Of a stretch of 64,000 nt of DNA, positions 38,709 to 48,841 are shown piece after piece. Every line of letters begins with the position of its first letter. Position 1 is the stretch's first letter. The notes under the pieces are model-generated. The model ran no database searches and was not told where the DNA came from. It was given only the letters and a program-made list of their open reading frames with translations. The position numbers and the translations under genes were made by a program. The stretch is from JADKAV01 sp963704075 (GTDB lineage: Bacteria > Actinomycetota > Actinomycetes > S36-B12 > UBA10799), in assembly GCA_963704075.1 (NCBI GenBank), contig CAVPGV010000020.1:124001-188000 (forward strand). The letters run 5' to 3'.

Positions 38709-40571
38709 ATGCCGACGCTGCGGCTATTCCGATCTTCGATGATCACCCTCGCCCTGTGCGCAGGGCTTCTCTGCGGGGCCCCGCCGGCCCGCGCTGATCT
38801 GTGGGCCCCTCCCCAGGTTCTGACCGACTCCGGCACCCAGTCGCAGGTCGCAAGCTCCGAGGACGGCTCGCTGCTGGCCGCGGTGTGGCAGTCCGATGCG
38901 ATCCAGGTCGGCACGAGCTACACCGGCGGCCGCATGTGGACAACCCCGCGGCAGATCTCGCCCACTGGCGCAGTCAACGATCCGAAGGTCTCCGTCAGAG
39001 GGCGCACCATCGTCGTGGTCTACGCGCTCAGGGCCGATCCCGGAGGCATCCGCTCGGTCACCAGTACCGACGCCGGGACGACCTGGACCGCTCCGGTCGC
39101 GGTGTCCGACGACCGGGATGACTTCCTGCCGCAGGTGATCGGCTCAGCCGATGGCACGCGAGTTCTGCTCGCCTGGCGCCACGACGACGGCTCCGAGCAC
39201 TACGACGTGCAGGTGGCCAGCAGCGGGGACTCCGGACAAACCTGGAGCCCGGTCCGGTCGCTGTCCGCGCAGGGTTTACAGCAGCGGGGTGCCACGCGTC
39301 GGCCTGTCCGACGACGGCCTGCAGGCGGTCGTGGCCTGGGGACAGTACGAGATCGGGTTCCGCGGCGTGCAGACAGCAGCCACGGCCGACGGCGGGAAGA
39401 CCTGGTCCGACGCCGTGTCGATATCGGACCCGGTGGAGTCCGGGGACCATCCCAGCCTCGGGGTCTCCGCCGACGGGCTGCGGGCCACGATCGTGTGGGA
39501 CAGCAGCCCCGGCGTCGACCGGTACATCGCGACCACCAATTCCTCAGACGGCGGCGCCTCGTGGAACTCCCCGACCCGCGTCAGCCCGAGCGGCCAGTAC
39601 GGCGAGTACCCGGTGGTTTCCGTGAGTTCCGACGGCCTGCGTGCGGTCGCGGCCTGGAGTCGGTACGTGAACACGGATCCCACCTACGAGGTCCGAAGTG
39701 CGTGGAGTTCCGATGGCGGTGGCAGTTGGTCGCCGGACGTGAGCCTCAGCGCGCAGAGCCGGATCCGAAGAGGCCGGCGAATGGTGCTTTCCGCCGATGG
39801 GCGTTCGGCCCGCGCGATGTGGGTCGACAATGCCGGCTCCCGAGCACGCTGCAGACCATCATCACGTCGGACGGGGGCGCCACCTGGACACCGCGAGACG
39901 GTGTGGCAATCTGGTGACGAGGTGAGCGGTGCGGCGATGACACAGTCGGGTGACGGTCGCTATGCGACGGTGCTGTGGGGCGTTCACACCGTGGTACAGC
40001 ACCCGCTCGTTCTTCCCGAGCCCGGCTCTGACCGCCGCGAGTCCCGGCAATGGTCCGACCACCGGGGGGACGGCGGTGACATTGGACGGGTCGGGACTGC
40101 TGGCCACCAGCGACGTGACGATGGGTGGGATCTCAGTCCCCTTCACCGTCGGATCGGATGCGGCGGTCACGATCACCACACCCGGCGGACCGGCGGGAAC
40201 GGTGGACATCGTGCTGACCAGCCCAGCGGGCCCGGCGACTCTTGCCTCCGCATTCACCTACCTGGCGCCCCCGGAGCCGAAGACCAAGATCCAAGACCAC
40301 GGTCAAGGGCTGGCCCAAGAAGACAGTCGCGCGCAAGGGCAAGGTGAGGATCACCGTGCGCGTCAAACCGGCCAAGGGCCGCAAGGGCATCGTCCAGAAG
40401 AAGGTCAAGGGGCACTGGAAGAAGTACCACCGGTACACCTGGAAGAGCCCGAAGCGGAAGGTGACCCTGCGGGCGAAGAAGGGCACCGTGGTGCGGTACC
40501 GGCTGAAGTTGCCGGCCACCGACAGTGCCAAGGCCAAGACGACTCGGGTGGCCAAGGTCAGGGGCACATAG
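38709..40571 (+). pseudogene. Secreted BNR/sialidase-like protein with TIG domain, frame broken five times
   Basis: The signal peptide (from ATG 38709, FRSSMITLALCAGLLCGA, cleavage near ARA-DL) is followed by repeated BNR/Asp-box motifs (TDAGTTWTAP, SGDSGQTWSP, TADGGKTWSD, SSDGGASWNS, SSDGGGSWSP, TSDGGATWTP), an IPT/TIG domain (ASPGNGPTTGGTAVTLDGSG) and a Lys/Arg-rich C-terminal domain. Coding shifts frame near 39272, 39840, 39890-39900, 39977 and 40291. Four breaks are one extra base and one is one missing base, mostly in G or C runs. Repair gives ~620 residues. Probably an exported carbohydrate- or surface-binding beta-propeller; the density of breaks suggests real decay. Confidence 0.7.
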
Positions 40572-40619
40572 CCCGGGGCTCGTGGACACCCACCCACACC
40601 CGTCGGACACCATGGAGAC

Positions 40620-41633
40620 ATGGTCTCTTTCGGCAGCGACAATCACAGCGGTGTGCACCCCGAGGTCATGGCGGCCCTCGCCGACGTGAACCGGGGCGAC
40701 GTCAGCGCGTACGGCGACGACCCCTGGACACGCGAGGCAGAAGACCTGCTGCGGCAGGAGTTCGGGGCCGACAGCGTGCCGATCCTGGTGGCCAACGGAA
40801 CCGGCGCCAACCTCATCGCGCTGCAGTCCTGCCTGCGCCCCTGGGACGCGGTGGTCTGCTCGGATGTTGCGCACATCAACGTCGACGAGGGGGGTGCACC
40901 GGAGCGGATCCTGGGATCGAAGCTCATCGGCCTGCCGACCCCGGACGGGCGCATCGTGCCCGAGCAGTTGGCCTCCACCTGCGAACGCATCGGTGATGAG
41001 CACGCAGTGCAGCCCAAGGTGCTGTCCCTGACCCAGTCCACGGAGTACGGAACCGTCTACACCGCCGAGCAGGCCGGCGCGCTGGTGACCGAAGCCCGTC
41101 GACTGGGGATGAAGATCCACGTCGACGGTGCCCGCCTGGCCAACGCCGCGGCGGCGCTCGGGATCGGTCTCGGCGAGGCTGCCGGGATGTTCGACGCCGA
41201 CGTGATCAGCATGGGGGGTACGAAGAACGGCCTGATGGGCGCCGAGGCCGTGGTGTTCGTGGATCCCGGTCTGGCCGACCAGGCCAAGTGGATCCGCAAG
41301 GCCACCACTCAGCTGATGAGCAAGCACCGCTACCTGGCCGCGCAGTTCATCGCACTGCTGTCCGGGGATCTGTGGCGGCGCAACGCCGAGCATTCCAACA
41401 CCATGGCCCGACGGCTCGCTGAGCGTCTGGTCGAGGTGGGCGTGCCGCTGACGCAGCCCGTCGAGGTCAACGCGGTCTTCGTGTCTCTGACCGACGCCGC
41501 CGCGCTGCAGGACGCCTACCACTTCTACCCGTGGCTGGCACCGAACGAGTACCGGCTCATGTGCTCGTGGGACACCGCCGAAGCCGACGTCGACGAGTTC
41601 GTCGCTGCCGTCGGCCCACTGCTCGCAGACTAG
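40620..41633 (+). CDS. ltaE: Low-specificity L-threonine aldolase
   Basis: PLP enzyme cleaving threonine/allo-threonine to glycine and acetaldehyde. At 337 residues it is family length, with the start MVSFGSDNHSGVHPEVM, the KIHVDGARLANAAAAL block (Asp binding the PLP ring) and Lys202 in SMGGTKNGL as the Schiff-base lysine. The ATG at 40620 is the first in frame. It lies downstream of the broken BNR gene. Confidence 0.93.
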   Translation: MVSFGSDNHSGVHPEVMAALADVNRGDVSAYGDDPWTREAEDLLRQEFGADSVPILVANGTGANLIALQSCLRPWDAVVCSDVAHINVDEGGAPERILGSKLIGLPTPDGRIVPEQLASTCERIGDEHAVQPKVLSLTQSTEYGTVYTAEQAGALVTEARRLGMKIHVDGARLANAAAALGIGLGEAAGMFDADVISMGGTKNGLMGAEAVVFVDPGLADQAKWIRKATTQLMSKHRYLAAQFIALLSGDLWRRNAEHSNTMARRLAERLVEVGVPLTQPVEVNAVFVSLTDAAALQDAYHFYPWLAPNEYRLMCSWDTAEADVDEFVAAVGPLLAD

Positions 41634-41654
41634 TCGCACATGGGAACATGAAGT

Positions 41655-42329
41655 ATGCAGATGGTCGCCAGGCAGCGCTACTCAGTGCGCGACACATACC
41701 GCATCACCGAGCAGGCTGTGCGAACCGTCGTGCGGGCGATCAGGGTCGACGTTCAGTGCGATCAGCAGTTCGCGGAGCGGATCAGACTGGCCGTTACAGA
41801 GGTCAACGGCTGCGAATTGTGCGCCTACGGCCACGCGAAGTTCGCGCTTGAGGCAGGCATGGACGCCGACGAGGTGCGCGATCTGCTTGGTGGCATCACG
41901 CGGGGCGTCCCGGACGACCAACTTCCGGCCATCGGGTTCGGACAGCACTACGCCGACACCCGCGGAAACCCGCACGCGGGCGCCTGGCAGAGCATGGTTG
42001 AGCAGTACGGCGATGAACAGGCATTGTGCATCCTGCTCGCCACCCGCACGATGATGTGGGGCAACGCCATGGGGATCCCGTTGAGCGCGTTGCGAGCCCG
42101 CTTCCAGGGTCGACCTCACCCGAGCAGTTCCCTGGGCTGGGAGATCATCACGCCCGTCGGACAGTTGTTGGTGGTGCCAGCCGCCGTGCTTCATGGGCTG
42201 CTGTCGGAATTGGAGCGACACCGGTGCAGGCCGGTCTCGCCGCCTGAGCGCATGTCGTGGCCGTACGGGACCACCTGGGTCGCCCAGGCAACTGACCCCG
42301 GACTCGGGTGGTCACGAACCCCTCGGTAG
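41655..42329 (+). CDS. AhpD-like carboxymuconolactone decarboxylase family protein
   Basis: A helical CMD-domain protein with the redox CxxC and proton-relay His of the family in NGCELCAYGHAKFALE (Cys56, Cys59, His63 by count from 41655), which points to a peroxidase-type or thiol-redox activity. Length as read is 224 residues. The last ~35 residues (after LLSELERH) have poor composition and run into the trpB promoter, so the true end may be earlier in another frame. Substrate unknown. Confidence 0.75.
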   Translation: MQMVARQRYSVRDTYRITEQAVRTVVRAIRVDVQCDQQFAERIRLAVTEVNGCELCAYGHAKFALEAGMDADEVRDLLGGITRGVPDDQLPAIGFGQHYADTRGNPHAGAWQSMVEQYGDEQALCILLATRTMMWGNAMGIPLSALRARFQGRPHPSSSLGWEIITPVGQLLVVPAAVLHGLLSELERHRCRPVSPPERMSWPYGTTWVAQATDPGLGWSRTPR

Positions 42330-42360
42330 CGTGCCGACCAAGCGAGGAAAGGCACCTGGG

Positions 42361-43737
42361 ATGGACGACACCGTACGCCAGCACAAATACCTGCTCACCG
42401 AGGACCAGATCCCCACGACCTGGTACAACATCATCCCGGACCTGCCGGAACCCCCGCCCCCGCCGCTGCACCCTGGCACCAAGCAGCCGGTGGGCCCGGA
42501 AGATCTTGCCCCGCTGTTCCCGATGGGCTTGATCGAGCAGGAGGTCACCTCGGAACGTTTCGTCGAGATCCCCGGCGGCGTGCTCGACGTGTACCGGCAG
42601 TGGCGGCCGACTCCCCTGTTCCGCGCGCACCGTCTGGAGCAGGCGCTCGACACGCCCGCGCGCATCTACTACAAGTACGAGGGCGTCTCACCGGCCGGAT
42701 CGCACAAGCCGAACACCGCCGTGCCGCAGGCGTACTACAACGCGATGGAGGGCGTGAAGAAGCTCACCACCGAGACCGGCGCCGGACAGTGGGGCACGGC
42801 TCTGGCCTTCGCCTGCGCTCTCTATGGCCTGGAGTGCGAGGTGTGGCAGGTCGGCGCTTCGTACGACTCCAAGCCGTACCGCCGGCTCATGATCGAGGCG
42901 TTCGGGGGTTCGGTGCACCGATCCCCGTCCGACCTGACCGAAGCCGGACGCATGCTCGGGGCGGACCCGGCCAACGCATCCGGCTCGTTGGGCATCGCGA
43001 TCTCCGAGGCCGTCGAGGTCGCAGCGCAGAACCCCGATGTCAGGTACGCGCTCGGCTCGGTGCTCAACCACGTGCTTCTGCACCAGACGGTGATCGGTGA
43101 GGAAGCGCTGCTGCAGATGGAGATGGCCGGCGACACCCCGACCATGATCGTCGGCTGCACGGGGGGCGGGTCGAACTTCGCGGGCCTGTCGTTCCCGTTC
43201 CTGCGCGAGAAGATGGCCGGGCGGATCTCCCCGGAGATCGTCGCCGCGGAACCTGCCAGCTGCCCGTCGTTGACCCGCGGGGTGTACGCCTACGACTTCG
43301 GCGACACCGCCGGTATGACGCCGCTGATGAAGATGCACACCCTCGGCCACGACTTCGTTCCGGACCCGATCCACGCCGGCGGCCTGCGGTACCACGGCAT
43401 GGCGCCGCTGATCAGCCACGTCTACGAGCAGGGTCTGATGACCGCCGAGGCGGTGCCGCAGACCGAGTGCTTCTCAGCCGCCGTCCAGTTCGCGCGCACG
43501 GAGGGCATCGTCGCCGCGCCGGAGCCCACCCACGCACTGGCATTGGCGGTCCGGGAGGCGAAGAAGGCCCGCGAAACCGGCGAGGAGACGGTCATCCTCA
43601 CCGCACTGTGCGGACACGGCCACTTCGACCTGCCGGCCTACGACGCCTACCTCAACGGCCGGATGGTGGACGAGGACGTCACTGATGCCCGGCTGTCCCA
43701 TGCGCTGGAGACCCTGCCGGAGGTCCCGGTCGGATAG
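42361..43737 (+). CDS. trpB: Tryptophan synthase beta chain, TrpB2 type
   Basis: A 458-residue PLP enzyme of the longer TrpB2 class, with the PLP lysine Lys116 in PAGSHKPNTA, the ligand-binding TETGAGQWGTALA and the phosphate-binding GCTGGGSNFAG. It condenses indole with serine, or acts as an indole-scavenging enzyme, and usually works without TrpA; no other trp gene lies nearby. The ATG at 42361 follows GAGGAAAGG, and a TAGCGT -10 box lies just upstream (42327-42332). The longer upstream frame is a shadow. Confidence 0.92.
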   Translation: MDDTVRQHKYLLTEDQIPTTWYNIIPDLPEPPPPPLHPGTKQPVGPEDLAPLFPMGLIEQEVTSERFVEIPGGVLDVYRQWRPTPLFRAHRLEQALDTPARIYYKYEGVSPAGSHKPNTAVPQAYYNAMEGVKKLTTETGAGQWGTALAFACALYGLECEVWQVGASYDSKPYRRLMIEAFGGSVHRSPSDLTEAGRMLGADPANASGSLGIAISEAVEVAAQNPDVRYALGSVLNHVLLHQTVIGEEALLQMEMAGDTPTMIVGCTGGGSNFAGLSFPFLREKMAGRISPEIVAAEPASCPSLTRGVYAYDFGDTAGMTPLMKMHTLGHDFVPDPIHAGGLRYHGMAPLISHVYEQGLMTAEAVPQTECFSAAVQFARTEGIVAAPEPTHALALAVREAKKARETGEETVILTALCGHGHFDLPAYDAYLNGRMVDEDVTDARLSHALETLPEVPVG

Positions 43738-43752
43738 AACCCCCGGCCTGCG

Positions 43753-43758
43753 TAGCGT
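43753..43758 (+). promoter_or_regulatory. -10 box TAGCGT, leaderless start for gene at 43765
   Basis: TAGCGT ends 6 nt before the ATG at 43765, with no ribosome-binding site between them. This fits the leaderless promoter pattern seen elsewhere in the window. Confidence 0.4.
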
Positions 43759-43764
43759 GGCCGT

Positions 43765-45798
43765 ATGACGCAATCGTCGGCCGAACACCTGCGTGCCGTT
43801 CCGCTGTTGGGCGTGCACGCGTTCGGTGTCGCGTCGGGACCAAGGCCGGGGAATCCGGCCACCAGATTGAGACAGTGGCGCATCGGCGGTGAAGCGGCGT
43901 GGGTCGCTGCGCGGACAGCCGGGGTCACAGGGCTTCAACTGCTGCGGGTGTTCGCGACTCTCGGCGGTGAGGTGACACGAGCTCAGATCGAGCAACAGAC
44001 ACCGGGACTCGACGCCGACGACCTGGACCGCGAGTTGGCCCGGCTTGCCGCCGGCGAACTGATTGTTCTGCAGCCGGACGGGTCGGCTGCGCTCCGGCCG
44101 CAAGCCGTTGGCCTCGTGCCGGAGGTCGCGGTGTCGATGGCCTCGGACGATGCTCCGATCACCAGCGAAGCATTGGCGGGCATCTGCCGGACGCTGGGAA
44201 TCAACCCGCCGGCACGCAAGCAGGAGCGGATCGACGCGATCGCCGACTTCTTCGCCGACCCCGACAACGCCGCGCGGATCCGCGCTGAGCTGTCGGAAGA
44301 GGCGTGGGACCTTCTGCTGCGCCTCGCGGACGCGGACCGTTCCGACGACGACCTGGACGACTACGCCTTCGCTGCCCGGATGGTTCGCTTCAGGAGCAAC
44401 TTCGCCCACCGCGATCCTCGTATCGACGTTCTCCACGAACTCATGAGCCGTGGCCTCATCGGGTCCGGGTGGGACGCGCAGCTGTGGGTATGGAGACAGG
44501 CTTGGCCGGTACTGGACCGGCCGTTCTTCGCCGACTGGCAGGTTCCCGCGACGCCTGCCACCCAGCAGATGAGCCCGACGCCGGCCCGCATCCCGAGGGT
44601 CGTCGCCGACCTGGATCGAGCGTTGGAGGCCTGGCGCGCGCATCCGCCGGCGGCTTTGAAGAGCGGGCACATGCGTTTGACCAAGTCCGACGCGCGAAGC
44701 CTGGCGAAGTCACTGGGCAGTTCGGTCCAGGCGATCGAACTCCTCGGGCGACTGGCCATGGGCATCGGCCTTATCCGTGCCAGGACCGTGTCCACATCAG
44801 GTCGTGGCCGCAACCGGACGGTCGACGAGGTGTGGAACCCCGATGAGGAACTCAGCGCCGAATGGAACCGCTTGACTCCCAGCCAGCAATGGCTGCGACT
44901 ACTGTCCGAATGGTGCCGACCCCGAAGTGACTTCTCGGAGCCGCAGGTCGTCAACCGCCATCTTGTGCTGTGGGAATTGGCGAACCTGGAGCCTGGGACG
45001 GGCTGGACCAACCCCGATCATTTCGCCGAATGGTTCGCCGACCACTACGCGCCCCAAGGCGACAAGGCAGAAGCAATCGAAGCGATCGACGATCTGCGTC
45101 TGCTCGGCGTGGTTGCCTCGTCCGGTCCGGTGGGCCTGACCGAACTCGGCGACGCTGCTCTGCGCGATCCAGTGGCCGCAGCCGCGATCGAGGTCGGAGG
45201 TTCGACCCAGGCGATCGTGCAGGCCGACCACACCGTCATCGCCCCACCGGATCTGCGGGCCGACGTTGCCGCCTGGCTGGCATCGATCGCGGTGCTGGAG
45301 AGCGACGCCGGCGCATACATCTACCGGCTCGATCCGCACCTGCTCACCCTGGCCGTACAGGCCGGGAAGACACCGGAGTCGATCCTGGAATTCCTCACCG
45401 AGCTCTCATCGGTCCCGCTGGCTTCGAACATCGAGTGGCTGGTGCGGGATGCGGCGCAGCGGGCAGGCCGGATCAGGCTGATCGCGGCCCCCACCGTGGT
45501 CGTGGTGAGCGACCCCGTTGACCTCGCCACGGCCTGCTCGGTGAAAGCCGCCAAGCTGAGGGCGATCTCCGACACCGTCGCCGTCTCCGAACTCGCACAC
45601 ACCAAGGTGCAGGCGGCCTTGGAACGCAAAGGGCTGGTCCCGGAGGTCGTCCTGGGCCGTACGCTGCAGCCGGCTGCACCACCGGCGCCCAGCAGCGCTG
45701 CGGCCGGACCCGGACCGGTACCGCAGCACCTGCTCGTCCAAGATCCGTTGGCGCTGACCCCCGGGCTGGTGGACACGTTGGGCCCTGAGAAGCGGTAA
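43765..45798 (+). CDS. Helicase-associated domain protein (Rv0862c-like)
   Basis: A 677-residue protein resembling Rv0862c, which carries the XPB/Ssl2 helicase-associated C-terminal domain (PF13625-like, around IVQADHTVIAPPDLRADVAA) without helicase motifs. The N-terminal half is built of winged-helix-like segments (VTGLQLLRVFATLGGEVTRA). Homologues usually sit beside an XPB-type helicase gene, but none is present here. Probable role in DNA repair or transcription-repair coupling; inferred from family only. Confidence 0.8.
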   Translation: MTQSSAEHLRAVPLLGVHAFGVASGPRPGNPATRLRQWRIGGEAAWVAARTAGVTGLQLLRVFATLGGEVTRAQIEQQTPGLDADDLDRELARLAAGELIVLQPDGSAALRPQAVGLVPEVAVSMASDDAPITSEALAGICRTLGINPPARKQERIDAIADFFADPDNAARIRAELSEEAWDLLLRLADADRSDDDLDDYAFAARMVRFRSNFAHRDPRIDVLHELMSRGLIGSGWDAQLWVWRQAWPVLDRPFFADWQVPATPATQQMSPTPARIPRVVADLDRALEAWRAHPPAALKSGHMRLTKSDARSLAKSLGSSVQAIELLGRLAMGIGLIRARTVSTSGRGRNRTVDEVWNPDEELSAEWNRLTPSQQWLRLLSEWCRPRSDFSEPQVVNRHLVLWELANLEPGTGWTNPDHFAEWFADHYAPQGDKAEAIEAIDDLRLLGVVASSGPVGLTELGDAALRDPVAAAAIEVGGSTQAIVQADHTVIAPPDLRADVAAWLASIAVLESDAGAYIYRLDPHLLTLAVQAGKTPESILEFLTELSSVPLASNIEWLVRDAAQRAGRIRLIAAPTVVVVSDPVDLATACSVKAAKLRAISDTVAVSELAHTKVQAALERKGLVPEVVLGRTLQPAAPPAPSSAAAGPGPVPQHLLVQDPLALTPGLVDTLGPEKR

Positions 45799-46000
45799 CC
45801 TCGGTGCCCGCTGTTCGGGTTCTGCCTGCGCGCATCGGGGGAGTTCCTGGTCCTTCCGATTTCACCGCCAGTGATGGGTCATCCCCGAAGCTGACGCCTT
45901 GCCGGGTAGGTCGTTGCCAAGAGCGCGGGGCCCGGACGGGCTGGTACCGCGAGCCGGCGCCCGTGGGGTCAACCCGACAGCCCTGGATGCCAAAGATGTC

Positions 46001-46048
46001 TTCTGGTGAAGATCCGACCAGTGGCTGGTCGTTTTCTTCACCGAAAGG
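46001..46048 (-). repeat. Dispersed structured repeat, copy 2
   Basis: Reverse-oriented relative to copy 1 at 19866-19915. Outer arms GGTGAAGA/TCTTCACC are perfect and inner arms CGACCAG/CTGGTCG leave a 3-nt loop. Flanks match copy 1 over roughly 45967-46083 (for example GTCGGGTT-ACCCC on one side). Confidence 0.6.
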
Positions 46049-46098
46049 AAGTTCGGGCCCAACTGCGTGGGCGCCGAAGCCTCGCTCACTCCTCCCTG

Positions 46099-46118
46099 AA
46101 ACCCTGAGCGCTGGGTTT
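46099..46118 (-). terminator. Hairpin after the malic enzyme gene
   Basis: AAACCC and GGGTTT arms around an 8-nt loop, ~45 bp after the malic enzyme stop and followed on the minus strand by an A/G-rich stretch. It may also end transcripts arriving from the Rv0862c-like gene. Confidence 0.4.
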
Positions 46119-46164
46119 GTCGGATCGCCCCTCGGCAGAGCAGTCGGCGACAGCGAACCAAGGA

Positions 46165-47325
<1,161 letters not shown>

Positions 47326-47413
47326 AAGTGATCCTCGTTCTGTGCGATGCGGTGTCATCTTTCCACAAGCACTTCGGCACAATGGGTGGCAGTTCTTCCT
47401 GGAGGGATCCCAC

Positions 47414-48382
47414 ATGGTGCTGCGCCGCGCGCTCGTCGGTATGGCCTGTGGGGCGGTTATCGCGACTGGTGCGCTGGCAGGTTGCCAGAACGGCGCCACC
47501 TCACAGCCGACCCCATCCAACACCGCCGCGATCAGCGCTCTGGCCGAGAAGGTGCCCGAGAAGATCCGCGAGGACGGTGTCCTGCTGGTCGGGATCGACC
47601 CGAGTTACCCCCCGATGGAGTTCCTGCAGCGGGGTCAGGCGGTCGGCGCGGACCTCGACCTGATGATGGAAGTGGGCAATCGACTCGGCCTACGGGTGGA
47701 GTTCTCCGAGGACGCCTACGCGCTCCTGGTGCCAGGTGTCGCCGCCGGTCGTTTCGAAGCCGCCATCTCGGCGTTGTCGGTCGATGACAACGACCTGCAG
47801 AACGCCCGCATGGTCACCTACTACTCCTCGGGCTCGCAGCTGGCTGTCCGGCCGCCGGCGAAGAAACGCTTCGGCCCGCGCAACCTCTGTGGGCGCAAGA
47901 TCGCGGTTCTCGACGGCAGTCTGCAGTACTCGCAACTTGTCGAGAGATCCGCCAACTGCATTGAGAATCAGAAGAAGCCCATCCGCATCCTGACGTTCCA
48001 GAGCCAGGCTCCCGCCACGAAAGCCGTCCTCGACGGCAAGGCCTACGGAACCCTCGCCGACTCGCCGGTCATCGAGAACGCGGTCAGGGAGTCCGACGGA
48101 CAACTGGTCATCAACGGCAAAGCCTTTGAGCGTGCCCCCTACGGGATCGCGGTGGCCGACAACCGCAAACAACTGGCGAGGGCCATCGACGGGGCCCTGG
48201 AATCCATGATGGAGGACGGAACCTACCAGGCCATCCTGGACCAGTGGGGCATCTCATCAGGAGCCATCAGTGCACCTGAGGTCCTGACCAGCAAGGACAT
48301 CCCGGAACCAACCCCCGTGGCCACCGAGCAGTTCCCCGCTGCGACACCGCCACCGGCGCCGACGATTTCTCCCACGCTGTAG
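47414..48382 (+). CDS. Orphan amino-acid-type solute-binding lipoprotein (family 3)
   Basis: A 322-residue exported lipoprotein with signal MVLRRALVGMACGAVIATGA and lipobox LAGC. The family 3 fold is shown by VLLVGIDPSYPPMEFLQ, the ADLDLMMEVGNRLGLRVEF block and YGIAVADNRKQLARAIDGAL. It probably binds a polar amino acid. A Pro/Thr-rich tail (~45 residues) ends the protein. GGAGGG precedes the ATG at 47414. No permease or ATPase genes lie next to it, so it either shares a transporter encoded elsewhere or acts as a sensor. Confidence 0.88.
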   Translation: MVLRRALVGMACGAVIATGALAGCQNGATSQPTPSNTAAISALAEKVPEKIREDGVLLVGIDPSYPPMEFLQRGQAVGADLDLMMEVGNRLGLRVEFSEDAYALLVPGVAAGRFEAAISALSVDDNDLQNARMVTYYSSGSQLAVRPPAKKRFGPRNLCGRKIAVLDGSLQYSQLVERSANCIENQKKPIRILTFQSQAPATKAVLDGKAYGTLADSPVIENAVRESDGQLVINGKAFERAPYGIAVADNRKQLARAIDGALESMMEDGTYQAILDQWGISSGAISAPEVLTSKDIPEPTPVATEQFPAATPPPAPTISPTL

Positions 48383-48435
48383 CGGCCGCATCGCGCAAGT
48401 AGGCGCACCGAGCCTCCACCCATTGGCCAAGAACA

Positions 48436-48457
48436 CGCGAGGCGCACTAGCCTCGCG
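48436..48457 (+). promoter_or_regulatory. Palindromic operator over the -10 of the anti-sigma/sigma operon
   Basis: CGCGAGGC and GCCTCGCG are perfect 8-bp arms with a 6-nt spacer. The second arm overlaps TAGCCT (48448-48453), which ends 7 nt before the ATG at 48461, the usual leaderless arrangement. It could be a repressor site or an RNA hairpin at the extreme 5' end. Confidence 0.5.
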
Positions 48458-48460
48458 CCT

Positions 48461-48841
48461 ATGGGATCCGACATCGTGCTCACAGTTCCCGCGCAGTCGG
48501 CGTACGTCACGCTCGCGCGGGCAGCCACGGCGGCGGCATGTGCGCAGGCCGATTTCCCACTCGACCGGCTCGACGACATCAGACTGGCCGTGGACGAGGC
48601 CTGTGCGCTGGTGATCGCCGATGCACCGGACGACTCCGACCTGCAGGTCGTGCTGACGGTCGAGGGTAATCACATCACCGTCGTGGTGCGCGGGCCGAGC
48701 CGGCGCAAACTGCCGATTGCGACGAACACGTTCGCTTGGACCGTCCTGACAGCGCTGGTCGACGAGGTTTCGACGCAGGTGTCCGATGGGTCGATGTCCA
48801 TCAGCTTGCAGGCCAGCGGGGTCGAGTCGGTGGCGCTGTGA
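48461..48841 (+). CDS. Anti-sigma factor, RsbW-like GHKL ATPase fold
   Basis: A 126-residue histidine-kinase-like ATPase domain related to RsbW/UsfX. The N-box-like helix DDIRLAVDEACALVIADA is clear; the later glycine-rich loops are weak, as often seen in actinobacterial members. It should bind the sigma factor encoded next. Its TGA overlaps the sigma GTG (GTGA), the usual arrangement for a SigF/SigB partner pair. No anti-anti-sigma gene is visible nearby. Confidence 0.82.
   Translation: MGSDIVLTVPAQSAYVTLARAATAAACAQADFPLDRLDDIRLAVDEACALVIADAPDDSDLQVVLTVEGNHITVVVRGPSRRKLPIATNTFAWTVLTALVDEVSTQVSDGSMSISLQASGVESVAL

Larger units (their letters stand above)
45799..46164. other. Intergenic region between convergent genes, with repeat and terminator
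   Basis: About 365 bp between the Rv0862c-like gene and the end of the malic enzyme gene. It holds copy 2 of the dispersed structured repeat (core 46001-46048) and a hairpin at 46099-46118. A 99-codon minus-strand frame (45862-46161) crosses the repeat but has no ribosome-binding site or recognisable domain, so I do not call it a gene. Confidence 0.5.

Noticed and set aside
45862..46161. Minus-strand 99-codon ORF across the structured repeat
   Set aside because: No ribosome-binding site or domain; the frame owes much of its content to the repeat. Weak alignment to the other repeat copy is noted under findings only.
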